Positions 8,607 to 16,963 are shown, counted from the first letter of the stretch. The stretch is DNA of 64,000 bases from Bog-473 sp963704355 (GCA_963704355.1 OY969891.1:620001-684000); one strand, 5' to 3'. Made by a program: numbers and translations. The notes: generated from the letters alone by a model not told the origin.

Positions 8607-8614
8607 AGTAGGAC
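8596..8614. promoter_or_regulatory. Palindromic operator between divergent genes
   Basis: GTCCTA-N7-TAGGAC is a perfect 6-bp inverted repeat over the start of the GntR gene, 28 bp before the divergent propeller gene. Its position fits an operator for the GntR protein. Binding is inferred. Confidence 0.55.
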
Positions 8615-8641
8615 AATGGCCCACTGGGAGGAAGAGGCTTT

Positions 8642-9718
8642 GTGAGCGCACTCGACACCGCGCCCGATGTTGCCGGTGAGATCGAGGTTCTCTTTCGCGA
8701 GGCTCGCCAGCGGCGACGCCGGCGGTGGATAGTAGGGCTCGGGTCGTTGCTCCTCGTGATGGCAGTCGTCGCCGCGACCTTGGCGATCTCTTTCAACTGG
8801 AGTCATTCGCCGCGTCCAGCTCATCGACAAAGCGGCCTTCAAGACTGGAGCCCTCCACCGGGATCGAGGAGCGCACCACCGGGTGAATTCGTAACCGGCG
8901 ACAACAAGGGCGGGATCGGGATGTACTCGACTGCGAGCGGCAAGCTCACTCGCGAGCTCAGCGCACAGACTCGCGGTGGTCCGGATCAACAGCCCTCTCC
9001 GTCGGCCCTGGGGAGGTCCGTCTACTTCGTCCAGCCTGAAGGTGCTTGTGCATCGAGCATCCAGACGATTCCCATCAGCGGATCCCAACAATCGGTGCCG
9101 GCCGTCTCGGTACCTGGAACGATCGCCCTTGACCCTGCGCCCAGTCCGAACTCGGAACTTCTTGCCTGGGTGGGATCGATGTGCGGATCTGGGGCTGCGC
9201 AGTCAACCGTGTATCTCAGCAATCAAGCAACGGGTCAACGATCCGACTTGGGGCCGTACACGGGCCGAACAAACGACGAAGGCCTTGCTTGGAACCATGA
9301 TGGGTCACTCCTCGCCATTGAGGCTGCACCCACAGTGAAGGTGCTTGATGCACGCGACCTCAGTAAGCCTGCGCAGCTACTCACCGTTCGGCCGGGGTGC
9401 GTCGTTACGAATCCAGCTTTCGTGTCAGACCGCGATCAGCTGGCCGTCATTCGTACCTGCTTTGCAGCGAGCAGTGGCGAGGGATCGAGTGCTGTCGTGA
9501 TCTACGGCGCAAAGACCGGCCGAGCACTTGCCCTTGCAGTGAAGGCACCGCTAGGAGCCAATTTTCGATCCCTTTCTGTCGATCCCTCAGGGCATGTGCT
9601 TGTGGGATTATCACGGATAAGTGGTGCAGAAACGGCGCTCCTGAGGGACGGACGACTGGTCACCATCAGTGATCACTCTCCGACCGGGGCGCAGTGGATC
9701 ACAGCTGGTCGAACCTGA
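8642..9718 (+). CDS. Membrane-anchored WD40/TolB-like beta-propeller protein
   Basis: A 358-residue protein with the same N-terminal plan as the neighbouring Asp-box protein: EVLFREARQRRRRRW, one membrane helix (about residues 30-52), then an extracellular domain of repeated strands with WD40- or TolB-like phrases (IALDPAPSPNSELLAW, LAWNHDGSLLAIE, FRSLSVDPSGHVLVGL). GTG 8642 follows GGGAGGAAGAGG. It is divergent from the GntR gene and shares its operator region. The function may be extracellular binding or signalling; no catalytic motif is visible. Confidence 0.7.
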   Translation: MSALDTAPDVAGEIEVLFREARQRRRRRWIVGLGSLLLVMAVVAATLAISFNWSHSPRPAHRQSGLQDWSPPPGSRSAPPGEFVTGDNKGGIGMYSTASGKLTRELSAQTRGGPDQQPSPSALGRSVYFVQPEGACASSIQTIPISGSQQSVPAVSVPGTIALDPAPSPNSELLAWVGSMCGSGAAQSTVYLSNQATGQRSDLGPYTGRTNDEGLAWNHDGSLLAIEAAPTVKVLDARDLSKPAQLLTVRPGCVVTNPAFVSDRDQLAVIRTCFAASSGEGSSAVVIYGAKTGRALALAVKAPLGANFRSLSVDPSGHVLVGLSRISGAETALLRDGRLVTISDHSPTGAQWITAGRT

Positions 9719-9928
9719 CCGCCTGGGTTGGGTCTCAGCTGTAAAAGCCGAGGACGAATTTGTCAACGGCCGACGTACTGCTCTTCGGGTGTGACGCGGC
9801 TGCCTGAATCGGCCGAGAGGGTGCCCTCGTACGAAGCAGACACTTCGGGGACGGTCCACTTGGTGCCCGCTGGATGATAAGCGCCCCTGTGTCGATATAG
9901 TCACCGGCCACCGCATCCAGGGGGGTCC

Positions 9929-11413
9929 ATGTCAAAACTGAACAGGCGCCGTCAGATCGGGCCCACCACGGGCCTCGCACATGTCGGTCTGTTTATGCTC
10001 GTCGCTCTGGTTCCTTTGATGCTCGTGCCGCAGGTCACAGGCGCCTCCACCTCAGACGTGGGGTTCCATTCAGCAGCCACCCTGACCGGCCCGATCACCG
10101 TGGGACATATCGTCGAGCCAGAGTCCGCCCACCCACTGGATCTGGCCGCAAACGGCTACGAGGAGCAGGAGTACTTCGCGTCAGGGACGGCCATGGCCTT
10201 CAAGGCCGACGCCATGCCGAGCGACGGGAAGTGGAGCGTCACACCGATAACGACCGCTGGCTACAAGACCAGGATCCTGGTGCGCCGGCCGACGAACCCA
10301 GCCCACTTCAACGGCACGGTGATCGTCGAGTGGATGAACGTATCCGCCGGTGAATCGGCTCCTGATTGGGACTTTCTCAATCCGATGCTGATGCGCGACG
10401 GTTACGCCTACGTTGGCGTCTCGGCGCAGTCCCTGGGTGTGGACGGTGGTCACTCCCTCCTTGGCACGCCTGGCAGCACCGGCGGATCGGGCGGCCTCGT
10501 CGCCGCTGAGCCGGATCGCTACGGGTCGCTGCACCACCCCGGCGACCAGTACGCGCTGGACATCTACGCCCAGATCGGCCAGGCCCTGGACGCCTCGCAT
10601 CCGGCGGCACTCGGCGGCGTAGAGCCCAAGCACATCCTGGCCATCGGTGAGTCCCAGTCTGCCTTCTACCTGACGACCTTCGCCGACGCGCTTCAACCCA
10701 GGACGAATGTCTACGACGGCATCTTCATCCACAGCAGGGGCGGCTCTGGTGCTTCGTTGAGCGGAGCATCGATCACGACGAGCAACGGGCCCAATAACTT
10801 GCGGATCCGCACCGACCTCAAGGTTCCTGTCTTCATGTCCGAAACCCAAACCGACCTGATCCAGCTCGGGTACGCCCCTGCGCAGCAGCCCAACACGGAC
10901 AAGATCCGCACCTGGGAGATCGCCGGCACGTCCCACGCCGACGCCTATACCGTCGGCGCGGCCGCAAGCATCCTCGGCTGCACCACACCGGTAAATAGCG
11001 GCCCCCAGCACGTCGTGGTCCAGGCCGCCTTCAACGCCTTCGACAAGTGGGTCGACAACGGGACCCCGCCCCCGAGCCCGCAGCCGTTTCGCTTCTTGAG
11101 CACCAAGCCGGCGACGTTGGCCCTCGATCCGCACGGCAACGTGATCGGAGGGGTCCGCACGCCTGCGGTCGACGTGCCGGTGTCCGCTCTCAGCGGTGCA
11201 CCACCCGCCGGCGCCAGCGCGATCTGCTCTCTTTTCGGGTCCACGATCGCTTTCGCGCCGGCCCAGTTGGCCAGCCGCTACGGCACGCACAGCAACTACG
11301 TCGCCCAGTACACCAAGAGCCTGAACAAAGCCATTGCCTCGGGATACGTCCTCAGCGCCGACAAGGCCTCACTGCTCGCGCAGGCGGAGCAGGTGCAGTT
11401 CCCAGCCTCGTAG
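9929..11413 (+). CDS. Secreted alpha/beta hydrolase domain protein
   Basis: A 494-residue exported protein. An N-terminal signal peptide (MSKLNRRRQ, then a hydrophobic core, ending near VTGAST) is followed by an alpha/beta hydrolase of the Abhydrolase_10 type. Conserved phrases include VEWMNVSAGESAPDW, RDGYAYVGVSAQ and the nucleophile elbow GESQSAF. Relatives are poorly characterised esterase-like enzymes. A GGGGGG tract ends five bases before the ATG and can serve as ribosome binding site. It stands alone inside the island. The substrate is unknown. Confidence 0.75.
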   Translation: MSKLNRRRQIGPTTGLAHVGLFMLVALVPLMLVPQVTGASTSDVGFHSAATLTGPITVGHIVEPESAHPLDLAANGYEEQEYFASGTAMAFKADAMPSDGKWSVTPITTAGYKTRILVRRPTNPAHFNGTVIVEWMNVSAGESAPDWDFLNPMLMRDGYAYVGVSAQSLGVDGGHSLLGTPGSTGGSGGLVAAEPDRYGSLHHPGDQYALDIYAQIGQALDASHPAALGGVEPKHILAIGESQSAFYLTTFADALQPRTNVYDGIFIHSRGGSGASLSGASITTSNGPNNLRIRTDLKVPVFMSETQTDLIQLGYAPAQQPNTDKIRTWEIAGTSHADAYTVGAAASILGCTTPVNSGPQHVVVQAAFNAFDKWVDNGTPPPSPQPFRFLSTKPATLALDPHGNVIGGVRTPAVDVPVSALSGAPPAGASAICSLFGSTIAFAPAQLASRYGTHSNYVAQYTKSLNKAIASGYVLSADKASLLAQAEQVQFPAS

Positions 11414-11534
11414 GCGTCAGGCCCGCTTTTCTCTCGAGATACGTCTCGCTATCGGTCTGCCCGGATGCTTGCTGCGGTCGCCGACGTGCCCCAACTCGGG
11501 ATGCGGCGAGCCGGTCATGGGCTTCACCGTGCCA

Positions 11535-12002
11535 TCAGCCCGTGATCGCCTTGCGATGAATGTCGGCCAACTCCTCTTGAGATGGCCAGGTCTGTTGCCA
11601 AGGAGGTGCGAGACCATCGTTGCCATACCGGGGGACAAGGTGGACGTGGTAGTGAAATACCTCTTGCCAAGCGGCAGCCCCATTGGACTGAGTCACGTTC
11701 AGACCGAGAGGCCGCAGCCTCTCTCGGAGTTGGGCGGCCACGCGATGAACGGATCGCATGATGGCAGCCGCGTCGTCTTCTGTCAGCGACCATATGTCAG
11801 GCGCATGTTGCCTCGGTACCACCAACGTGTGTCCGGGCGTTACCTGTCCGATGTCGAGAAAGGCCACAGTGACCTCGTCCTCGTGCACGCGCCATGACGG
11901 TGTCGCTCCCTCCACGATGGAACAAAAGATGCAATGCTGCCCTCGTTCAATCCTCGCTGCCGGGACAGTCGGACACTTCGGCACATCGGGGTTCGTCCAC
12001 AC
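11535..12002 (-). CDS. HIT family nucleotide hydrolase/transferase
   Basis: A 155-residue histidine-triad protein. CIFCSI (Cys 24 and 27) is the zinc-binding start common in this family. VTPGHTLVVPRQH is the conserved middle strand, and HYHVHLVPR holds the triad (His 117, 119 and 121), where the middle His forms the nucleotidyl intermediate. Members cleave dinucleoside polyphosphates or adenosine phosphoramidates. The GTG start at 12002 gives about 20 extra N-terminal residues compared with typical members. It is divergent from a small broken gene. Confidence 0.88.
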   Translation of the reverse strand: MWTNPDVPKCPTVPAARIERGQHCIFCSIVEGATPSWRVHEDEVTVAFLDIGQVTPGHTLVVPRQHAPDIWSLTEDDAAAIMRSVHRVAAQLRERLRPLGLNVTQSNGAAAWQEVFHYHVHLVPRYGNDGLAPPWQQTWPSQEELADIHRKAITG

Positions 12003-12038
12003 CGGGGCTGTCGGGCGTTCGTACGATTGCCCCGATCA

Positions 12039-12281
12039 TGAAATACGACCTGTACCGAGTGACGCAGGGCGATGGATATGTCCACTACGCCTATGTCGCA
12101 AAACGACGAGCACAAGCAGCGCATGCTCAAAGTGCAGGCCAACGGAGCGCCAACCGAATGGGTTTGGTCATGCGAGGCCGAGACTGCCGAGGAGGCAAAC
12201 CGGGCGGTAGCGGAACACATGGACGCCAACGACTGGAAGCTGCAGCGGCAGTCGGCGTGCCCCGTCGCCGGCAGGGGGTGA
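12039..12281 (+). pseudogene. Small hypothetical gene with apparent frameshift
   Basis: ATG 12039 starts a natural-looking peptide (MKYDLYRVTQGDGYVHYAYVA), which turns arginine-rich at the AAAA run near 12102. From there another frame reads NDEHKQRMLKVQANGAPTEW and continues acidic to a stop at 12281. Joined, the two halves make one protein of about 80 residues with even composition. The second half alone (ATG 12072 or 12093) could also be translated. I do not recognise the product. Confidence 0.4.
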
Positions 12282-12346
12282 GCTTCGACGGGAGGTCGAG
12301 ATTGACGCCCGTGCTCAGCCTGCATACCTGAGAACGCGACCCTTCG

Positions 12347-12376
12347 TGTTGCACGGCGGTGCAGGTTTGTTGCACG
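12347..12376 (+). repeat. Putative arm-type sites, right end of island
   Basis: Two exact copies of TGTTGCACG (12347-12355 and 12368-12376) lie 84-113 bp inside the right core repeat, matching the three copies at the left end. Confidence 0.5.
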
Positions 12377-12459
12377 ACAGCGAATTTGGTCAGTCGTTGG
12401 TGCACTCGCAGTCTCGTCGACACCGGCCCTGACCTGGGAAGTCGGAAGAGATGAGATGA

Positions 12460-12503
12460 GAGCGGGCGACGGGAATCGAACCCGCGTTCTCAGCTTGGGA
12501 AGC
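12460..12503 (-). repeat. attR-like core within tRNA-Gly(CCC)
   Basis: This is the right-hand copy of the 44-bp repeat, identical to 6604-6647. It supplies the 3' part of the intact tRNA-Gly gene, so insertion left the tRNA functional. Confidence 0.85.
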
Positions 12504-12531
12504 TGATGTTCTGCCTCTGAACTACGCCCGC
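12462..12531 (-). tRNA. tRNA-Gly (anticodon CCC)
   Basis: On the minus strand the 70-nt gene has the acceptor pair GCGGGCG/CGCCCGC, anticodon stem UCAGC/GCUGA with loop UUCCCAA (anticodon CCC, codon GGG), and T loop UUCGAUU. No CCA is encoded. Its 3' 42 nt are repeated at 6606-6647, marking it as an integration site. Confidence 0.95.
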
Positions 12532-12633
12532 GGGTGGCGTCCACACTATCCTCTGACCCCGCTTGAGTTTTCCCAGGTGGCGCTCGCACTCCGCCACCCT
12601 TTGTTCGACGTACCCTAAAGGCGAGGAGCATTC

Positions 12634-14721
12634 GTGCCGGTCAGGATCATTCTGGGCATTGGCGTCACCGTGATCGGGTTCGGGATCGCGGCCCGGCGGT
12701 TCCACTGGTTGTCGCGGCTCATCGGCTCCGGCAAACCAGACCCGTCCCGGACCCGGGGCAGCATCGTGCCCAAGGCCGAGGCCGAGGTCACCGAAGTGGC
12801 CGGCCAGCGCAAGCTCCTGCAGTGGACGGTGCCCGGCTTGGCTCACTTCTTCACCATGTGGGGCTTCACCATCCTGCTGCTGACCATCATCGAGGCCTAC
12901 GGCGACCTCTTCGACACGGACTTTCACATCCCGGGCATCGGGACCTGGAACTGGGTCGGCTTCATCGAGGACTTCTTCGCCTGTGCCGTCCTCCTGGCCC
13001 TGATCGTCTTCTCCATCATCCGCCTGCAGCAGGCGCCCCAGCGGCTCGAGCGCAAGTCGCGGTTCTATGGCTCGCACACCGGCGCGGCCTGGCTTGTCCT
13101 CCTCATGATCGCCGGCGTCATCATCACCCTCCTCCTCTACCGGGGCGCGCAGGTCAACACCGTCCCCAGCCAGTTCCCCTACGGCGAGGGCGCGTTCGCC
13201 TCCCACGCGGTGGCGTCGTGGCTGCACCCGCTCGGCTCGGGTGTCAACTCGGTGCTCGCCACTGTTTTCCTCATCCTCAACATCGCCGTCATCTCGGGCT
13301 TCATCGTCTTCATCGCCTACTCGAAGCACCTCCACATCTTCATAGCCCCCATCAACGTGGCCTTCTCACGCCGGCCTCGGGCGCTCGGCGCCCTCGGCAC
13401 CACGCCGGACATGGACATGGAGAACGTGACCGAGGACACGGTGTTCGGCGTCGGCGAGGTGGGCCAGTTCACCTGGAAGCAGATGCTGGACTTCGCCACC
13501 TGCACCGAGTGCGGGCGCTGCCAGTCGGCCTGCCCGGCCTGGACGACCGACAAGCCGCTCTCGCCCAAGCTCCTCATCATGAACCTGCGCGACAACATGT
13601 TCTCCTCCGCCGCGACCCTCATGAATGGTGAAGGCGAGCAGACCGCGCTCGTGCCCAACATCATCGACCCCGACGTGCTGTGGGCGTGCACGACCTGCGG
13701 GGCGTGCGTCAACGAGTGCCCGGTCGACATCGAGCACATCGACGCCATCGTCGACATGCGGCGGTACCAAGTCCTCATGGAATCGGAGTTCCCCTCCGAG
13801 GGCGGGCTCATGCTGCGCAACGTCGAGAACCAGGGCGACCCCTGGGGGCTCGGTCAGGGGAAGCGCACCGAGTGGACACAGAGCCTGGACTTCGAGATCC
13901 CGGTCGTCGGCGACACCATCCCCGACGACGTCGAGTACCTCTACTGGGTGGGCTGCGCAGGTGCCCTCGACGAGCGGGCCCGCAAGGGCGTGCAGGCCAC
14001 GGCGCGCATGCTGCACCGCGCCGGCGTCACCTTCGCCATCCTCGGTACCAAGGAGTCCTGCACCGGCGATCCCGTGCGACGCCTGGGCAACGAGTACCTC
14101 TACCAGGAGCAGTCCAAGCTCAACATCGCGACACTCGACGGGGTCGGTGCGAAGAAGATCATCGCCAGCTGCCCGCACTGCTTCAACACGATCAAGAACG
14201 AGTACCCGACGCTGGGCGGCAACTACGAGGTCATCCACCACGCCCAGCTGCTCGAGCACCTGGTGAAGACGGGCCGCCTGACCCCCGGCTCGGGCTATTC
14301 GGGCAAGGTCACGTACCACGACCCGTGCTACCTCGGGCGTCACAATCGCATCATCGAGGAGCCGCGCACGGTGCTGAGCGCCATACCCGGTGTGGAGCAG
14401 GTCGAGATGCGTCGCTGCAAGGAGCGCGGCTTCTGCTGCGGCGCCGGTGGCGCCCGCATGTGGCTCGAGGAGAACATCGGGAAGCGGATCAACATGGAGC
14501 GCACCGACGAGGCGCTCTCGACGGGCGCCGACGTGGTGTCCACGGCGTGCCCGTACTGCATGATCATGCTCGATGACGCCGTGCGCGCCCACAACAAGGA
14601 AGACGACGTCCGCGTCCTCGACCTCTCCCAATTGGTGGAGGAGTCGCTGGGTCAGACGGGCGGCGAGGGTAAGAGCACCACGGCCCCCGAGCCCGAGCCC
14701 GAGCCCCAGCCCGCCGGCTGA
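12634..14721 (+). CDS. Membrane-bound (Fe-S) oxidoreductase, HdrC/HdrB-like with CCG domains
   Basis: A 695-residue fusion. The N-terminal third has about five or six membrane helices like the haem b subunit of nitrate reductase. Then come two [4Fe-4S] ferredoxin motifs (CTECGRCQSACP and CTTCGACVNECP) and a C-terminal part with cysteine-rich CCG motifs (HDPCYLGRHN, RGFCCGAGGARMW and STACPYCM). This layout is that of the FadF/EMO group, which passes electrons from electron-transfer flavoprotein to menaquinone during acyl-CoA oxidation; that role is inferred. GTG 12634 follows GCGAGGAG. The tail is a Pro-Glu repeat. Confidence 0.85.
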   Translation: MPVRIILGIGVTVIGFGIAARRFHWLSRLIGSGKPDPSRTRGSIVPKAEAEVTEVAGQRKLLQWTVPGLAHFFTMWGFTILLLTIIEAYGDLFDTDFHIPGIGTWNWVGFIEDFFACAVLLALIVFSIIRLQQAPQRLERKSRFYGSHTGAAWLVLLMIAGVIITLLLYRGAQVNTVPSQFPYGEGAFASHAVASWLHPLGSGVNSVLATVFLILNIAVISGFIVFIAYSKHLHIFIAPINVAFSRRPRALGALGTTPDMDMENVTEDTVFGVGEVGQFTWKQMLDFATCTECGRCQSACPAWTTDKPLSPKLLIMNLRDNMFSSAATLMNGEGEQTALVPNIIDPDVLWACTTCGACVNECPVDIEHIDAIVDMRRYQVLMESEFPSEGGLMLRNVENQGDPWGLGQGKRTEWTQSLDFEIPVVGDTIPDDVEYLYWVGCAGALDERARKGVQATARMLHRAGVTFAILGTKESCTGDPVRRLGNEYLYQEQSKLNIATLDGVGAKKIIASCPHCFNTIKNEYPTLGGNYEVIHHAQLLEHLVKTGRLTPGSGYSGKVTYHDPCYLGRHNRIIEEPRTVLSAIPGVEQVEMRRCKERGFCCGAGGARMWLEENIGKRINMERTDEALSTGADVVSTACPYCMIMLDDAVRAHNKEDDVRVLDLSQLVEESLGQTGGEGKSTTAPEPEPEPQPAG

Positions 14722-14742
14722 ACCTCGCCGACCGGAGCCGGA

Positions 14743-15171
14743 CTACCCCGCCGGCACCCCGATGCCGTAGGCCCGCTCGGGCCACAGCGTCAGCACCAGC
14801 CGGTGGTCCGACACCATCGCGGCCCTGTACTCGTCCCAGTCGGGGTGCTCACCCTGGCCGGCGCGGTAGTACGCGATGAGCGCCTCGACCGTCTCGTCGT
14901 GGGGGTCGGAAGCCACCGGCGACAGCTCCGCCGCGGTCTCTATCACCGCGTACTGGTAAAAGGAGTCGCCCACCACGTAGAGCGAGGCCCGCGGGTCGCG
15001 CCGCAGGTTCTTCGTCTTGGCCCGGTCGTCCGTGAGCGAGATCACGAGCGTGTCCCCCTCGCCCGGCACGAACAGGATGTTGGACAGTTGCGGCCGCCCG
15101 TTGGCCCGGATGGTGGCCAGAGTCCCCTGCCGGCGGTCCCGGGCGAACGCGAGTGCATCGGTCAGATCCAT
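14743..15171 (-). CDS. PPOX class F420-dependent oxidoreductase
   Basis: A 142-residue split beta-barrel protein of the pyridoxamine 5'-phosphate oxidase-like superfamily. GTLATIRANGRPQLSNILFV is the conserved first strand pair, RAKTKNLRRDPRASL the cofactor-phosphate-binding region, and YRAAMVSDHRLVLTLWPERAYG the end that is typical of the F420-dependent group. Such enzymes reduce small substrates with F420H2. The gene is convergent with the Fe-S oxidoreductase and 18 bp from the aquaporin gene on the same strand. The substrate is unknown. Confidence 0.85.
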   Translation of the reverse strand: MDLTDALAFARDRRQGTLATIRANGRPQLSNILFVPGEGDTLVISLTDDRAKTKNLRRDPRASLYVVGDSFYQYAVIETAAELSPVASDPHDETVEALIAYYRAGQGEHPDWDEYRAAMVSDHRLVLTLWPERAYGIGVPAG

Positions 15172-15189
15172 GGACCCGACCGTACCGGG

Positions 15190-15927
15190 CTACACCGCCG
15201 ACTCGACCAGCTCGTCCTTGGACATGTCCGCCAGCACCATGTGGATCAGCGCCGCCACGATGGCGCCGCACAGAGGGGCCACGATGAAGACCCAGACCTG
15301 GCTCAACGCGGTGCCCCCGACGACCAGCGCCGGACCGAGGCTCCGGGCCGGGTTCACCGAGGTTCCGGTGAGGGGGATGCCGATCAGGTGCACCATGAGC
15401 AGCCCGAAGCCGATGGCCACGCCCGCCGCACCCTGAATCGCGGCTTTGTGCGTCGCAAAGAGAACGATGAGGACGAAGATGGCCGTCAGCACGACCTCGA
15501 CAAGGAAGGCTCCCCACTGGCTCACGAACAGGTGTGACGCGGCCCCGTAGCCGTCGGTACCCAGACCCTGGATGCTCTTGTGGTACAGCGGCGAGGTCGT
15601 GAACATCCAATAGAGCAGGTAGGCCCCGACGATGCCGCCGGCGAATTGGGCCACCCAGTACGCGATGCCCTCCTCCACCTTCATGCGCCCGGAGGCGACG
15701 AAGCCAAGCGTCACGGCCGGGTTGACGTGGCACCCCGAGATTGGTCCGATCGCGTAGACGAGCGCGACCAGCACGAGCCCGAAGGCGAGCGCAGTCGCGA
15801 CCACGCCCGCGGCGTAGCTCAAGCCGAAGAGCTTGAAGCCGAACGTCTCTGTGGCGACTCCGACTGCGACGACGACGAGCACCATCGTGCCGAGGAATTC
15901 CGCCACCAGCTTCCTCACGAAAGGCAT
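15190..15927 (-). CDS. Aquaporin, MIP family
   Basis: A 245-residue six-helix channel of the major intrinsic protein family. Both pore-forming half-helices are present: HVNPAVT (NPA at residues 69-71) and SVNPARS (NPA at 192-194), the second followed by the conserved Arg of the selectivity filter. This composition fits a water channel (AqpZ-like) more than a glycerol facilitator, which usually has an Asp after the second NPAR. The gene probably stands in a short operon with the downstream PPOX-class oxidoreductase. Confidence 0.92.
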   Translation of the reverse strand: MPFVRKLVAEFLGTMVLVVVAVGVATETFGFKLFGLSYAAGVVATALAFGLVLVALVYAIGPISGCHVNPAVTLGFVASGRMKVEEGIAYWVAQFAGGIVGAYLLYWMFTTSPLYHKSIQGLGTDGYGAASHLFVSQWGAFLVEVVLTAIFVLIVLFATHKAAIQGAAGVAIGFGLLMVHLIGIPLTGTSVNPARSLGPALVVGGTALSQVWVFIVAPLCGAIVAALIHMVLADMSKDELVESAV

Positions 15928-16042
15928 GTGACCTCCAGTGTCCAGGCGAGGGATACGGACACGGGAAGTTTCGCAGCGCGCTCTTGCGAGGTCGCGGATG
16001 CCTGACCTCGATGGGCGGAGGCCGTCGAGGCGGGAGGCCGTC

Positions 16043-16462
16043 CTAGATGTTGGCCATCGCCTTCTCGTCCGCCTCCCGCAGACGCGTGGCCATGGCCGCC
16101 AGCATCTTGCGGGCCAGCGCCGGCACGGCGTCGAGCACGCCGTTGAACTGGCGTTGGCCCAGGACGAGCAGGGTCATGTCGGTCTCCGAGGTGACCGTGG
16201 CCGAGCGCGGGCGCCGGTCGAGAAGCGCCATCTCGCCGAAGTACTGGCCGGGGCCGAGCGTCGCCACCTTGCGGTTGTTGCGGCGCACCGCCGCCTGGCC
16301 CTTGACGATGAGGAAGAACTCCCGCCCGATGGTGCCCTGCTCGGTGAGCATCCGCCCCGGCGGCACCGTCACCTCTTCGAGCGCCCGGCGGATCGTCCGC
16401 AGGTCCTTCGCAGACGAGGTGGAGAACAGCCAGATCTTCGAGAGGTCCAGGTCATGAGCCAT
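16043..16462 (-). CDS. Cyclic nucleotide-binding (CRP-like) domain protein
   Basis: A 139-residue protein that is almost entirely one cyclic nucleotide-binding domain. The phosphate-binding cassette reads GQYFGEMALLDRRPRSATV, with the Arg that contacts the cyclic phosphate. No helix-turn-helix follows, so it is not a CRP-type transcription factor; it may regulate a partner protein. The open frame extends to 16540, but ATG 16462 (MAHDLDLSKIW) is where family-like sequence begins. Confidence 0.8.
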   Translation of the reverse strand: MAHDLDLSKIWLFSTSSAKDLRTIRRALEEVTVPPGRMLTEQGTIGREFFLIVKGQAAVRRNNRKVATLGPGQYFGEMALLDRRPRSATVTSETDMTLLVLGQRQFNGVLDAVPALARKMLAAMATRLREADEKAMANI

Positions 16463-16624
16463 GGCCGCAAACAGTAGCCCGCTGCCCGCGCCACGTGCCG
16501 GTTTCACGGCCGCTTGGCCTGGCGCTTCGCGCGCCCGCACGAGTCCAACGGGCCCCGTTCGCCCGCCCTTGCGGGCGGCCGCTGCGCCGGCCCGCCGCTC
16601 GTCGGTGCGGCAGCTCCCGACGGA

Positions 16625-16963
16625 TCAGACCGCGTCGGGCCCGCGCTCGCCGGTGCGCACGCGTACCACCGTCTCGGCCGGCACGACCCACACCTTGCCG
16701 TCGCCGATCTTGCCGGTGGCGGCCGAGGAGACGATGGCGTCGACGACGGCCTCGGCGCGGTCGTCCTCCACGAGCACCTCGACCCGGATCTTCGGCACGA
16801 AGTCGACCTGGTACTCGGCGCCCCGGTAATTCTCGGTGTGGCCCCGCTGGCGACCGAACCCCTGCGCCTCGGTGAGGGTCATGCCCTGGATCCCCATGTT
16901 CTTCAGGACGTTCTTCACGTCGTCGAGCTTGAACGGCTTGACCACCGCCACCACGAGCTTCAT
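16625..16963 (-). CDS. glnB: Nitrogen regulatory protein PII (first copy)
   Basis: A 112-residue PII protein, the usual length. It has the KPFKLDDVK start, the T-loop with Tyr 51 (RGAEYQVDF) that is modified by uridylylation or adenylylation in relatives, the B-loop TGKIGDGKVWV and the C-terminal VRTGERG. PII trimers sense ATP/ADP and 2-oxoglutarate and control nitrogen targets. This copy is not next to amtB but is closely similar to the second one at 20181. A GlnR-like half site (GTAAC-N6-AAAAC, 17102-17117) lies about 140 bp upstream. Confidence 0.93.
   Translation of the reverse strand: MKLVVAVVKPFKLDDVKNVLKNMGIQGMTLTEAQGFGRQRGHTENYRGAEYQVDFVPKIRVEVLVEDDRAEAVVDAIVSSAATGKIGDGKVWVVPAETVVRVRTGERGPDAV

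Larger units (their letters stand above)
6604..12503. mobile_element. 5.9-kb genomic island integrated in tRNA-Gly(CCC)
   Basis: The segment is bounded by a perfect 44-bp direct repeat (6604-6647 and 12460-12503) that covers the 3' end of tRNA-Gly up to the anticodon loop and part of the 5' anticodon stem. This is the classic target of tyrosine recombinases. The intact tRNA is at the right end and the displaced 3' fragment at the left. TGTTGCACG repeats lie just inside both ends, like integrase arm sites. The cargo is a GntR regulator, two beta-propeller membrane proteins, a secreted hydrolase, a HIT protein and a small broken gene. No integrase or excisionase was found, so it is either decayed or mobilised in trans. 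Confidence 0.75.
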
